Notes under the pieces: model-generated
Database searches by the model: none
The model's input: the letters and a program-made list of their open reading frames with translations, nothing else
What the model was told of the DNA's origin: nothing
NCBI GenBank assembly: GCA_947044365.1
Contig: OX345641.1
Coordinates: 3,137,460-3,201,459, forward strand
Source of the DNA: Petrosia ficiformis
Lineage: Eukaryota > Porifera > Demospongiae > Haplosclerida > Petrosiidae
DNA length: 64,000 nucleotides
Direction: 5' to 3'
Shown here: positions 1 through 9,958 of the stretch, piece by piece
How the letters are laid out: every line of letters starts with the position of its first letter
Numbering within the stretch: position 1 is the stretch's first letter
Translations under genes and position numbers: made by a program

Positions 1-584
1 ATCCATCACCCACACACCATGGTATAAGTTGATGTAATTATCTATCTCTAATAATGTGACCTAATGTTCGAAAAGGACACTTTCCCTGCAAAATAATTTT
101 AATCAAACACTTAACTTACAACTCTGCAATTTTGTACAGAAAACGAAATTTTGGGTCCACGAAGAGCTATTATTAAGCTTCTTAGATAGGAATGATGAGT
201 GTCTATAGGTAAGCATTTGGTCAAAATTATTTTTCAGAAAAGTGTCACTTCTTGAATATTAGGTGACACACGATTAATATTTCTTTAAGCAGCCATTATG
301 AAATTCAAGAAATTTATTGGCTCTAACCAAAATAATACCGAATAACTTCAGAATACAATCGCTAATTATCATTGTTTAAACTTATTATAATAACTGAATG
401 GGTGAAAACCACAGTACTAAAAAACCAGTTTTAGCATGAAATCACTCTCAAAATGTGTATTAAAAAATTATAATGTTTGTATACTTACCATTTCAATCAT
501 GAAATTTCGTATCAAATTTGATAACTGAATAAGTATCTTATAGCCCTTCATATTATTCTCTCACTCCAGTCATATAAGTAATAT
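1..584. other. AT-rich non-coding stretch
   Basis: I see no convincing exon or RNA gene here. Reading frames are short and interrupted on both strands. It probably belongs to the intron preceding the SLC17 terminal exon at 1266. Confidence 0.4.
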
Positions 585-1224
585 TAGTGATGTGCAATAC
601 TTACCTGAAATATCATGATACAATATTGACTTTTAAGTGTTTCAATACACTAGAGTGAGCAGTTTACCAATCCTGGTTTTCCCTAATTTTATACTTAAAA
701 TCAATTATAACAAGTTAGTTTGCATAACTTTGTGAAGATCTTTTACCATTTCTTGACAATTACAACTATTTATTTAGCATTTCAAGTATTATTGAAATAT
801 TATGATATTGTAATATTTTTGACAGAGATACGTATGTAATATGGCTTTGAGGTGTGTATCAGCAATATGAGACCTGAACCCCTAGATAGTAGCCCAAGGC
901 GAAGCCGAGAGCTGCTATCAAGGGGTAAAGGGGCTGATATTGCTGATACATACTGAGAACCCATGCTATATATAATATATTCTATACCTAACATGTACAT
1001 CAATGTTACCTGACATCTACTGCTCTACACTCCTGTAAACAGCTTGTCTCCAACCCTTTTCAATTTACAACTTGACTGCACATGCTCGCAATTTATTATG
1101 AATATCATTATAGGTCTTACATCAGCGCTGTGGTTTCATATCAAACCTGTGGTTGGGTGTATATTGCGTACCCTGTCGGTAACTTTGATGTGGCTGTTAT
1201 ATGTAGTTGTATTGCACATCCCTA
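585..1224. mobile_element. hAT-like non-autonomous element (MITE) with a nested hairpin
   Basis: The ends are near-perfect terminal inverted repeats: TAGTGATGTGCAATAC at 585-600 and the complement of TAGGGATGTGCAATAC at 1209-1224 (15 of 16 match). Internal sequence resembles the element at 21293-21638, for example the segment with ttataacaagttag and ttaccatttcttgacaa. The flanking 8-mers agtaatat and attaatgt match at 6 of 8 positions, consistent with an old target-site duplication. The copy is longer than its relative because a GC-richer palindrome (about 855-955, with arms gtatcagcaatat/atattgctgatac) sits inside it. No transposase is encoded. Confidence 0.7.
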
Positions 1225-1265
1225 ATTAATGTGAACTATTATTTGAGAAATTTCATTTCTTATAG

Positions 1266-1463
1266 CAAAATGCACCAAGAGAAGTATATGTTGAAGAATG
1301 GAGGGAGGTTTTTTTTATAGCAGCAGAGATTTACATATTTGGAGCAATTGTATATGCTATCCTTGCTGATGGTAAGAAACAATGGTGGGCAGAAGGAGTT
1401 AAGTGCAGAAATGGTAGATGGGTTGGTCTTCGTGAACCAGATGATTTGATACAGAAATCGTGA
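1266..1463 (+). CDS. SLC17-family (sialin / vesicular transporter-like) last exon, partial gene
   Basis: Sixty-five codons plus TGA follow a 3' splice acceptor (ttcttatag) in phase 0. The translation starts QNAPREVYVEEWREVFFIAA and continues EIYIFGAIVYAILADGKKQW. This matches the last transmembrane helix and short cytosolic tail of SLC17 major-facilitator anion transporters (sialin and relatives), whose hallmark here is Q-N-x-EW-x-x-VF-x-IAA, then a G-containing helix and a short G-[EK]-x-Q-x-W segment. In that family the protein moves sialate, glutamate or phosphate across lysosomal, vesicular or plasma membranes. Upstream exons are not recognisable in the window and probably lie to the left. 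An AATAAA follows 50 bases after the stop. Family is fairly certain; the substrate cannot be assigned. Confidence 0.82.
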   Translation, partial: QNAPREVYVEEWREVFFIAAEIYIFGAIVYAILADGKKQWWAEGVKCRNGRWVGLREPDDLIQKS

Positions 1464-1513
1464 AAATGGTTTCACTGGTCATAATTACCTAAAACAGTAT
1501 AAATTATATTTGA

Positions 1514-1519
1514 AATAAA
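1514..1519 (+). terminator. polyadenylation signal AATAAA
   Basis: This is a canonical AATAAA hexamer about 50 bases downstream of the SLC17 stop codon, followed by T-rich sequence. It is a plausible 3' end for that transcript. Confidence 0.55.
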
Positions 1520-1689
1520 ATGTATTAATTTTTTTGTGTATAATTATATTATGTTGGTATCAATATTTGTGGTATAAAACTGTTTTATTAACTGATATAT
1601 ATCATTGTTGATATGTGCTGTGCAGGTTGTTACAATGATAATTTAAAATGAAAATTATAAAATTGTAACTCGCTAGATAATTATAGTAA

Positions 1690-1815
1690 CAAATGACTCC
1701 ATTCACTAATGAGTTATATAACCAGTGGTGTGGAAACAGCCAGTCATACAGGACATTGTCCAATAAATCTATTGTCTGGTAAACTGGTACTAGTGTAGAG
1801 TCTCTTGTCATAGTG
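1690..1815. repeat. Dispersed repeat family D1, copy 1
   Basis: This holds the core gtgtggaaacagccagtcat followed by caggacattgtcc. The same core recurs at about 12060-12300 in this orientation, and inverted at about 32580-32770 and 60850-61010, so it is an interspersed repeat. No coding capacity is visible, and the element type is unknown. Confidence 0.6.
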
Positions 1816-1969
1816 ATAGGACTTTGTATTGTACGGTTTGGACCATATATGTTCTAATTATTTCATGTGATTACAAGAAGCACAAGCCGCCAGACTACTT
1901 CATAGTGAAGGGCAATACTGACAAATTTGTTATTGATACTATAATGGTCTAGTATCAAATATATTCATC

Positions 1970-2464
1970 AATATTCAAGTATCGTCATATACATTTTAGA
2001 ATGAATTACCCATGCATAGACCCTAAATGTTAAAATCTCTAAATCTAGGGTTAAATCACAGAATATGAAGACCATGTCCATACATAGTTTTACAACTATA
2101 TATGTTCTGAAGATATCGTATATAAACGTACTTGTGAATACATATGTACATGCATACATGAGCAATATAAATACATGTACATACACACATATACATGTAC
2201 AACATAATTATGTACACATCTACTGCTGGATCAGGTTGTTAATATGTATGAATGCAATTGCCCATTGTGTTTTACTGATGAATGAAAGTTGCAATTCTAG
2301 CATAATTATGATCATATAAAGCAAGTGCATCAAATTCTTTACAACCCTGTTATCTTTAGTGAAATAACTGTGAAGATTCTAGTCCATTCTATTGCAATTA
2401 AAGTGTACATATATACATATATTTACCTACACATAAGCAGATACAATAATTATGTACATATACA

Positions 2465-2498
<34 letters not shown>

Positions 2499-2640
2499 CA
2501 TACATACATACATACATACATACATACATACACACATAGGTATGTACATAACTACACACACACACTTGGCTACATACACATTAATACATCTATACAACAT
2601 ATGTGCACATCTACTGCTGGATCAGTTTGTTAAACTCTAT
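1970..2640. repeat. ACAT/GTAC-rich simple-sequence region with a (CATA)n microsatellite
   Basis: A pure CATA tetranucleotide run occupies about 2459-2535. It is flanked by degenerate acatgtacat-type sequence from about 2100 on. The apparent frames of Tyr, Ile, His and Thr are products of the repeat, not genes. Confidence 0.85.
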
Positions 2641-3470
2641 GAATGAAATTGTCCATTGTGTTTTACCATACAATGAAAGTTCAATCCCAGCATATGATCC
2701 GTCATACAAGTCAGCAGCAGACACTTTTATTTCAGCTGATGGTCATTATTCTAAAGAGTAACTAGTTCTTGCAAGCTACCAATAACCATACAGAGAATTG
2801 AAGTTGGTGAGTTTAAATAATAAGACATGCTTTTGAGCCTGCAAAATAATTTATAATTATATATATACATTTTTATTTATTTATGTATATATAAATTAGA
2901 TTTTACATCAGCTGTTGTGTGTTCAGATGATTCTAAAAAAAACCTGCTTACTCGACAAAATCATTGGACCATTGAAAATTGTGTATTTGCAAATAACAAT
3001 TTTGCAACAACAAATACAAATCCGATCATAAGTTGAAATCCTTATGCAATTTAAAATAAATTTCAATGAGAAAAACTTCAGTTCAATGGAATTAACATAT
3101 CTCAGACTGATAACTCTCTAAAACACTGCTATCTACATTTTGAGCAATAACTTTTCCAGGAACAAAGAAATACAAACTTACTCTCATAGTTTGATATTCA
3201 CATCTGTACAATCTAATTCACATCATTATTAATATTACAATACATTAATATTCCTGGATAATGAAATGCCTGCAATGCTCATTTTTGGTGCATGTGGTTT
3301 CTAAAATTACTTGACTAATTCTCAATTTATCAAAAATGTGGCATATAAATTGATTGTTGCTTTTTTCCGTTAAGAGTATGTGAAAATCAGTTGAAAAATT
3401 CGTTTTAGCGATTGCCTTTGAATTCAGAGAGTTGATGTTGTGTGTTAATTGACTGTTAACATGCAGTTAT
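2641..3470. other. Intergenic stretch without recognisable features
   Basis: AT-rich unique sequence with no open frame, RNA gene or clear repeat that I can support. Confidence 0.4.
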
Positions 3471-3704
3471 AATTGAAGGGCTGAGAAGTAAAGTGGTCTA
3501 ACCCACAAAACAGCAATACACTGAGGAACATGAAAACACTCTCAAAATGTGTTTCAGGAGCAGATAAAAATTAAGAAATCAAAAAATATTTCAATTTTGG
3601 TAGTGGAATATGCCTAATTTTTAATGAATTTCTATGCACTATGGATGATTTCCAGTGTTTGATTTTGGGTTAGCCCACTTTACCTCTGAGCCCTTCAATC
3701 ATTT
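3470..3704. mobile_element. Short inverted-repeat element (MITE-like)
   Basis: Left arm ATTGAAGGGCTGAGAAGTAA continues to ggtctaaccca. The right arm is the complement of ATTGAAGGGCTCAGAGGTAA continuing to gggctaaccca. The arms are about 34 bp with about 4 mismatches, and the element is about 232 bp with no coding capacity. The superfamily is not assignable because no target-site duplication is clear. Confidence 0.6.
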
Positions 3705-4079
3705 AATGTTGTATGTTAATGAACAGCATTCGAACTTCAAGAAGACCACTACATCTATTAAACAGTGATACATTACTCCCAACTTCTGTAATAATTTCGA
3801 AGGTTCAAGAACATAATTATTTAAAAAAACATTCAGTTGAATAAAAATAAATTTTATAACCACATTATAGATAATTTAATGAGAAAAAAATGTTACAGGA
3901 TATAGTTGTAAATCTATGCATGAAAGTGGTGATCTGTATACATTATAACGTGAAAGTGATGTCTGCATGCTGATTGTACTCGTATTTCATGAAATGACAC
4001 ACTTTTCTGGTCCATGGTTCTCATCAGTTGCAGATTCTGTATTTTGACCTGTGATTAAGATAATACTGTTTGATTTACA

Positions 4080-4282
4080 CATAGTGTATAAGGCTATAAT
4101 GTCATAAGGAATACATGATTATACTCTAACTCAACAATGAAGCAATGGATTGAAATTTGACATACACATAAAAGAATGGGAAGGAATATTATATGAAAAT
4201 GGTGGAGGAAAAAAAAGATTGTTTGACATTCCAAACTGAAGCTATGAACTTTTTTCTGAGGTCATGGTGAACACGAATGAGC
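4080..4282. mobile_element. Dispersed TIR element family R1, 5'-truncated copy
   Basis: This shares the block around aatgtcataagg, tacatgattatact, gaagcaatggattgaaattt and the terminal tgaggtcatggtgaacacga with copies at about 15597, 26957, 40391 and 57364. Complete copies begin gtTCACATTCACGATGACCTC and end with its near complement, so the family has inverted termini of about 25 bp. It encodes no protein. Confidence 0.65.
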
Positions 4283-4318
4283 TTAGTATATAATTACTAT
4301 GATAGTTAATAACAAATA

Positions 4319-7300
4319 CTATATATAACTTCTACCTATTTCTTTCAAGATCTCTTTAGCAATTCTTGTCAAACCTGGACTTTTTTGATTTTTTAATACC
4401 TCACAGAACTTCACTAATATCTCTGGTTTATTGAAGACTTTAAGTGATCGATAGATCTCATCAATTAACTTGCTGGCTTTTAATAGTCGAGAAAGTCCCA
4501 AAGTGTATAGTACATCTTCCTTCACCTGATCAGAAACAAGTTCAGCAGACCATAAGTCATTGGCAAGTTTGTCAGTATCAGATATAATACCTAGTAATTC
4601 TGAAGTGTGAGTCTTAAGTACCGAATGCAGAGGTAGGCATTCCGAGGATTTTATCACTATTGTGGATAAATAATTATAATATTAAGCAGCAAGAATTCAA
4701 TGTATCAATGTTGATATGTTCTATTGACAAATCAGATAAGAAAATTAATTAATATTATAATTATGATTATGCAATACCATTTTGTTTGATGGTATAAAGA
4801 CTTGAGCCAGTAATTGGTACATCTAACCACCAAACTATCCCTGCCTTTAAAAAATGCACTGCATGGCCATGATCAAATTGAAATTTGCAATAAACTACTG
4901 GTTTAATTTCACGATACCTGTCACTATATTTTAATGAATATTATGACACATAAATATAGTCAATCTATTTTTAATTACAAGTGAAATGCAGTGTACATAG
5001 CTGTAATAGTGCTAACTGACTAACCTTCTGAATCATATCTTGTACTGCAGGCTTTATTCGTGAAGATAAGACGCTGTTGGTCGGGTGGAATTCCTTCCTT
5101 TTCTTGAATTTTGGCTTTCACTTCCTCGATAGTATCATTCCGTTTGACTTCATGAGCAATTGTCTTTCCAGAAGATATCTTGAAAAAAACTTTCGTGACA
5201 GATCTCTGACGAACAACAAAATCAAGAGTAGACAATGTCTGTATATTATAATGACTCAATGTATGACCATCTTCAAGCACATCATTAAGAAAAATCAGTT
5301 GTTGCTGGTCAGATGGAATGCCTTCCTTATCTTTGATCTTGGCCTTAACAATTTCGATGGTATCACTAGGTTGAACCTCAAGAGTGATTATTTTACCAGT
5401 GATGGTCTTGATGTAAATATGCATAGATAGGTGAAGAGTGGATTCTTTCTGAATGTTATAATGACTAAGAGTATGACTTTCTATCAGTTGTTTACCAGCA
5501 AATAAAAGACATTGCTGGTCAGGTGGGATACCTTCCTTGTCTTGAATCTTGGCTTTAACATTCTCAATGGTTTCACAAGGTTCGACCTCAAGGGTAATGG
5601 TCTTACCAGTGAGAGTACGTACAAAAATCTGCATTCTTTCTCTCAGACGAAGAACAAGATGGAGAGTGGACTCTTTCTGGATGTTATAGTCACTTAGAGT
5701 ATGACTATCTTCTAATTCATTGCCAGCAAAGATAAGACATTGCCAGTCAGGTGGGACACCTTCCTTGTCTTGAATCTTGGCTTTAACATTCTCAATGGTT
5801 TCACAAGGTTTGACCTCAAGGGTAATGCAAATGGTCTTACTAATGAGAGGACGTACAAAAATCTGCATAAATCCTCGTAGACCAAGATGAAGATGGAGTA
5901 TGGACTCCTTCTGGATATTATACTCTGTTAGAGTACGACTATCTTCTAATTGTTTGCCAGCAAAGATAAGACGTTGCTGGTCAGGTGGGATACCTTCCTT
6001 GTCTTGAATCTTGGCTTTAACATTCTCAATGGTTTCACAAGGTTCGACCTCAAGGGTAATGGTCTTATCAATGAGAGTACGTACAAAAATCTGCATTCCT
6101 TCTCTCAGATGAAGAACACGATGGAGAGTGGACTCTTTCTGGATGTTATAGTCACTTAGAGTATGACTATCTTCTAATTGTTTGCCAGCAAAGATAAGAC
6201 GTTGTTGGTCGGGTCGGATACCTTCCTTGTCTTGAATCTTGGCTTTAACATTCTCAATGGTTTCACAAGGTTCGACCTCAAGGGTAATGGTCTTACTAGT
6301 GAGAGTACGTACAAAAATCTGCATTCCTTCTCTCAGATGAAGAACACGATGGAGAGTGGACTCTTTCTGGATGTTATAGTCACTTAGAGTATGACTATCT
6401 TCCAATTGTTTGCCAGCAAAGATAAGACGTTGTTGGTCGGGTCGGATACCTTCCTTGTCTTGAATCTTGGCTTTAACATTCTCAATGGTTTCACAAGGTT
6501 CGACCTCAAGGGTAATAGTCTTACCAGTGAGAGTACGTACAAAAATCTGCATTCCTTCTCTCAGATGAAGAACACGATGGAGAGTGGACTCTTTCTGGAT
6601 GTTATAGTCACTTAGAGTATGACTATCTTCTAATTGTTTGCCAGCAAAGATAAGACGTTGTTGGTCGGGTCGGATACCTTCCTTGTCTTGAATCTTGGCT
6701 TTAACATTCTCAATGGTTTCACAAGGTTCGACCTCAAGGGTAATAGTCTTACCAGTGAGAGTACGTACAAAAATCTGCATTCCTTCTCTCAGATGAAGAA
6801 CACGATGGAGAGTGGACTCTTTCTGGATGTTATAGTCACTTAGAGTATGACTATCTTCTAATTGTTTGCCAGCAAAGATAAGACGTTGTTGGTCGGGTCG
6901 GATACCTTCCTTGTCTTGAATCTTGGCTTTAACATTCTCAATGGTTTCACAAGGTTCGACCTCAAGGGTAATGGTCTTACCAGTGAGAGTACGTACAAAA
7001 ATCTGCATTCCTTCTCTCAGATGAAGAACACGATGGAGAGTGGACTCTTTCTGGATGTTATAGTCACTTAGAGTATGACTATCTTCCAATTGTTTGCCAG
7101 CAAAGATAAGACGTTGTTGGTCGGGTCGGATACCTTCCTTGTCTTGAATCTTGGCTTTAACATTCTCAATGGTTTCACAAGGTTCGACCTCAAGGGTAAT
7201 GGTCTTACCAGTGAGAGTACGTACAAAAATCTGCATTCCTTCTCTCAGATGAAGAACACGATGGAGAGTGGACTCTTTCTGGATGTTATAGTCACTTAGA

Positions 7301-8145
7301 GTATGACTATCTTCCAATTGTTTGCCAGCAAAGATAAGACGTTGTTGGTCGGGTCGGATACCTTCCTTGTCTTGAATCTTGGCTTTAACATTCTCAATGG
7401 TTTCACAAGGTTCGACCTCAAGGGTAATGGTCTTACCAGTGAGACTACGTACAAAAATCTGCATTCTTTCTCTCAGACGAAGAACAAGATGGAGAGTGGA
7501 CTCTTTCTGGATGTTATAGTCACTTAGAGTATGACTATCTTCTAATTCATTGCCAGCAAAGTTAAGACGTTGCTGGTCAGGTGGAATACCTTCCTTGTCT
7601 TGAATCTTGGCTTTAACATACTCAATGGTATCACAAGGTTCGACCTCAAGGGTAATGCAAATGGTCTTACTAATGAGAGGACGTACAAAAATCTGCATTC
7701 CTTCTCTCAGACGAAGAACAAGATGGAGAGTGGACTCTTTCTGGATGTTATAGTCACTTAGAGTATGACTATCTTCTAATTGTTTGCCAGTAAAGATAAG
7801 ACGTTGTTGGTCGGGTCGGATACCTTCCTTGACTTGAATCTTGGCTTTAACATTCGCAATGGTTTCACAAGGTTTGACCTCAAGGGTAATGGTCTTACCA
7901 GTGAGACTACGTACAAAAATCTGCATTCTTTCTCTCAGACGAAGAAGAGTGGACTCTTTCTGGATGTTATAGTCACTTAGAGTATGACTATCTTCTAATT
8001 GTTTGCCAGCAAAGATAAGACGTTGTTGGTCGGGTTGGATACCTTCCTTGTCTTGAATCTTGGCTTTAACATTCTCAATGGTTTCACAAGGTTCGACCTC
8101 AAGGGTAATGGTTTTACCAGTGAGACTACGTACAAAAATCTGCAT
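4319..8145 (-). CDS. Non-cleavable polyubiquitin-like protein with C-terminal CARD-like domain
   Basis: The main exon (8145 down to 5046 or 5025) encodes about 14 tandem ubiquitin folds of 76 residues. Units 4-9 are nearly identical. A typical unit keeps the Leu8/Ile44/Val70 patch, Lys11, Lys27, Lys29, Lys33, Lys48 and Lys63. It carries K6R, S20C, D21E, P37R, G53S, R54H, L69R, R72H and G75E. No unit ends in Gly-Gly: junctions read LREG-MQIF or LRER-MQIF. Deubiquitinases therefore should not release monomers. Unit 14 is truncated. The last exon (4656-4319) adds about 111 residues with a CARD/death-fold pattern (LLGII..., [19 protein letters not shown]). Simplest splice: donor GTTAGT at 5024, acceptor at 4656, phase 1 to phase 1, about 1152 aa. 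Alternative: donor GTACAA at 5045, a 22-nt microexon 4979-5000 and exon 4778-4923, also in frame, about 1201 aa. Inferred role: a permanent linear ubiquitin-chain mimic on a death-fold adaptor. Domains are secure; the join is inferred. Confidence 0.75.
4778..4923 (-). other. Candidate extra exon of the ubiquitin-CARD gene
   Basis: A T, 48 codons and a G lie between an acceptor (aaaatatag) and a donor (GTATTG). The exon end phase matches the CARD exon. The translation runs [20 protein letters not shown] and then has VWWLDVP and SSLYTI; it is not low-complexity. It joins the ubiquitin exon only through a proposed 22-nt microexon (4979-5000, acceptor ttacag, donor GTAATT), because the direct phases disagree. 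The fold is not recognised. Confidence 0.45.
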
Positions 8146-8850
8146 AATTATCTGATACCCGGGACCTTGGAATTATTATATATAACAACAGGAAAGGGTG
8201 CGAGGACCAGACATGAGGACCTAAAGATGGCGGATGCTGAAAATAAATTCTGTAAACTGCCAATGATAGATTGGTAACACAGATGTGGATAAGACTATAT
8301 TACTAGAGGATATCAATATTATTTTAAACTACTATACAAACGAATGGCTGCTTCTTGTTCACTAGATCGATTACACAGTCTAATCGGGGAGTAATCGCCA
8401 GCGTGCGTAGGCGTAATTGCATCACGTGCAAATCTTTTAATTGCCAACTCTGGAAATTTGTACAAACTGTGTTGTTAGATGTTTGTTTCAGCTGCAAGCT
8501 TACCACAACAATCAGTTTTGACTGGATGTTTTGCAGCTGCATTATCACTAGCAATATTTGGTAGCTGATGTGAAACTATTGGAAGCTTGTTGCATCAAAG
8601 TATAAGAGTGGTAAGATCTTTTTTATACATTTGTATTAATTGGGCCCAATTCATTCTGCATTAAAATATTGCAATACTATAAGCATTTTCTATTGCCATG
8701 AGTAGTGTTACATATGTAGTTAAAAACTAGTTGGGGCAAAATGAATTATTACATAGTTACATTATAAATAAACATCATACAGCAAAATACATCAATAAAA
8801 TTTAAAGCTTTTCCATTTATACAACTTGATTTCATCGTAGGAAATCAAAC
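8146..8850. other. Upstream region of the ubiquitin-CARD gene
   Basis: This 5' flank of the minus-strand ubiquitin gene contains a GC-richer patch at about 8376-8425 (tcgggg, cgtgcgtaggcg, tcacgtgca, with an E-box CACGTG). It is a candidate promoter zone on composition alone. The short open frames here are not supported as genes. Confidence 0.35.
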
Positions 8851-9033
8851 ATGCCTAAGAAGCATCTAACAATCCATACTGGACAATCATGTGGTCCCTG
8901 TGCCTTGTGTGGTCATACTTCACCAGCATCCAAGCCATATTATGTTCATCCTATTTGTTGGACAGAAGATATGAGAGTAGAAGAAAGAAGTAGTGAAACA
9001 TTGAAGGATACGAGTTGTATATGTCAGGCATGA
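8851..9033 (+). CDS. Small Cys-rich hypothetical ORF or exon
   Basis: A 60-codon ATG-TGA frame starts right after a possible splice acceptor (ttcatcgtag, then 10 nt). It contains CGPCALCG near residue 15 and YYVHPICWTED near residue 32, a C-x2-C-x2-C plus H-x2-C spacing suggestive of half a zinc finger. I do not recognise the family. It may be the first exon of a larger gene, or a remnant of a mobile-element protein. The real C-terminus may lie beyond a splice donor I cannot fix. Confidence 0.3.
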   Translation: MPKKHLTIHTGQSCGPCALCGHTSPASKPYYVHPICWTEDMRVEERSSETLKDTSCICQA

Positions 9034-9345
9034 AATAAGGACATAATCAGAAACATAAATGCCAAACTACAATTGAACTTGTACATCTTTGTATCATATA
9101 TTTTATTTATGACACAATAACCTTTGGGCCCAAATCATTCTGCATTAATCAATCGTCTTTTAGTTTACACAGCGCAAAGTACAATACTATGGCAACACTT
9201 GGGATAAAAATTGAAGAGGCAAATCTATTATTTTTAACACAACAAGGGTATATATATATAAATCACAAATAGTACAGTTAAGTTCATTTTGTATGCTTAT
9301 ATCCTTGTTATAATATTCTTTTAATTTTGTGTCTGTTAATTTGAA

Positions 9346-9398
9346 AGATGAACAAGTGGAGAGTGGCTCCTTCTGGATGTTATAGTCACTTAAGAGTA
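9346..9398 (-). pseudogene. Relic fragment of a ubiquitin unit
   Basis: On the minus strand this reads [16 protein letters not shown], aligning with the [15 protein letters not shown] segment (ubiquitin residues 56-70) of the array 1.2 kb downstream. Nucleotide identity is high (tgactataacatccagaa shared), but no more of the domain is preserved. It suggests the array once extended further or was copied and decayed. Confidence 0.7.
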
Positions 9399-9958
9399 CA
9401 GTGAAACTAATGTCTACCTCCAGCAGCATGGTATGAAAAGTGAGAAAAGCAAGAATGGAATACATGTAAATATAACAGCCAATATGATCAGACATACATG
9501 AGCCCAAGTACTACCATATGGTATACTAGCATCACTATACCATAAATAGGCAACCTGTAGTGTGCATTCACTTTGGAGAGGTACAGATACTCATTTAAAT
9601 TATTTCCGTATACTTCAAGCTATGAATTTGATTCAAACAGTAATATCAAAGGGTGGATATTTGAATGAAAGCACTGACCACATCCCCTAGTGTGGTTGTT
9701 TTGGAAAATAGTCTCGTGCCATGTTCCTTTAAAACAAAAGTATTAAGCAAAATAATTATAATCACTCAGCTCAACAATAGTAAAGGATAAAGGAGTGGGG
9801 TGCACAGTTCACACCCTAGCTTAAATGGATTTATATGAAATTTACATGTAAGTGTTACCCTAATATTAATTTTAGTAATAGCTATAAATGTTTTGAAAAA
9901 ATGAATACGAATATTCTACCAAATTAAAATAAAATTATTTCTGCATTACAGTAATTAA
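9399..9958. other. Intergenic region
   Basis: There is no supported gene between the ubiquitin relic and the PDCL3 stop codon. A short AT-rich 3' flank for PDCL3 occupies the right end. Confidence 0.35.

Noticed and set aside
5001..5024. A 24-bp intron between the ubiquitin exon and the microexon
   Set aside because: Too short to splice; if the microexon is real the donor must be at 5045, giving a 45-nt intron.
5020..8145. Ordinary polyubiquitin precursor gene
   Set aside because: No unit carries the C-terminal Gly-Gly required for processing, and key tail residues (Arg72, Gly75) are replaced in the central units.
5077..8277. Series of 60-90 codon plus-strand frames repeating every 228 bp
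   Set aside because: Antisense shadows of the ubiquitin array, repeated with its period.
9187..9507. 106-codon minus-strand frame containing DYNIQKE
   Set aside because: Only the ubiquitin-like scrap is meaningful; the rest of the frame is unrelated AT-rich sequence.
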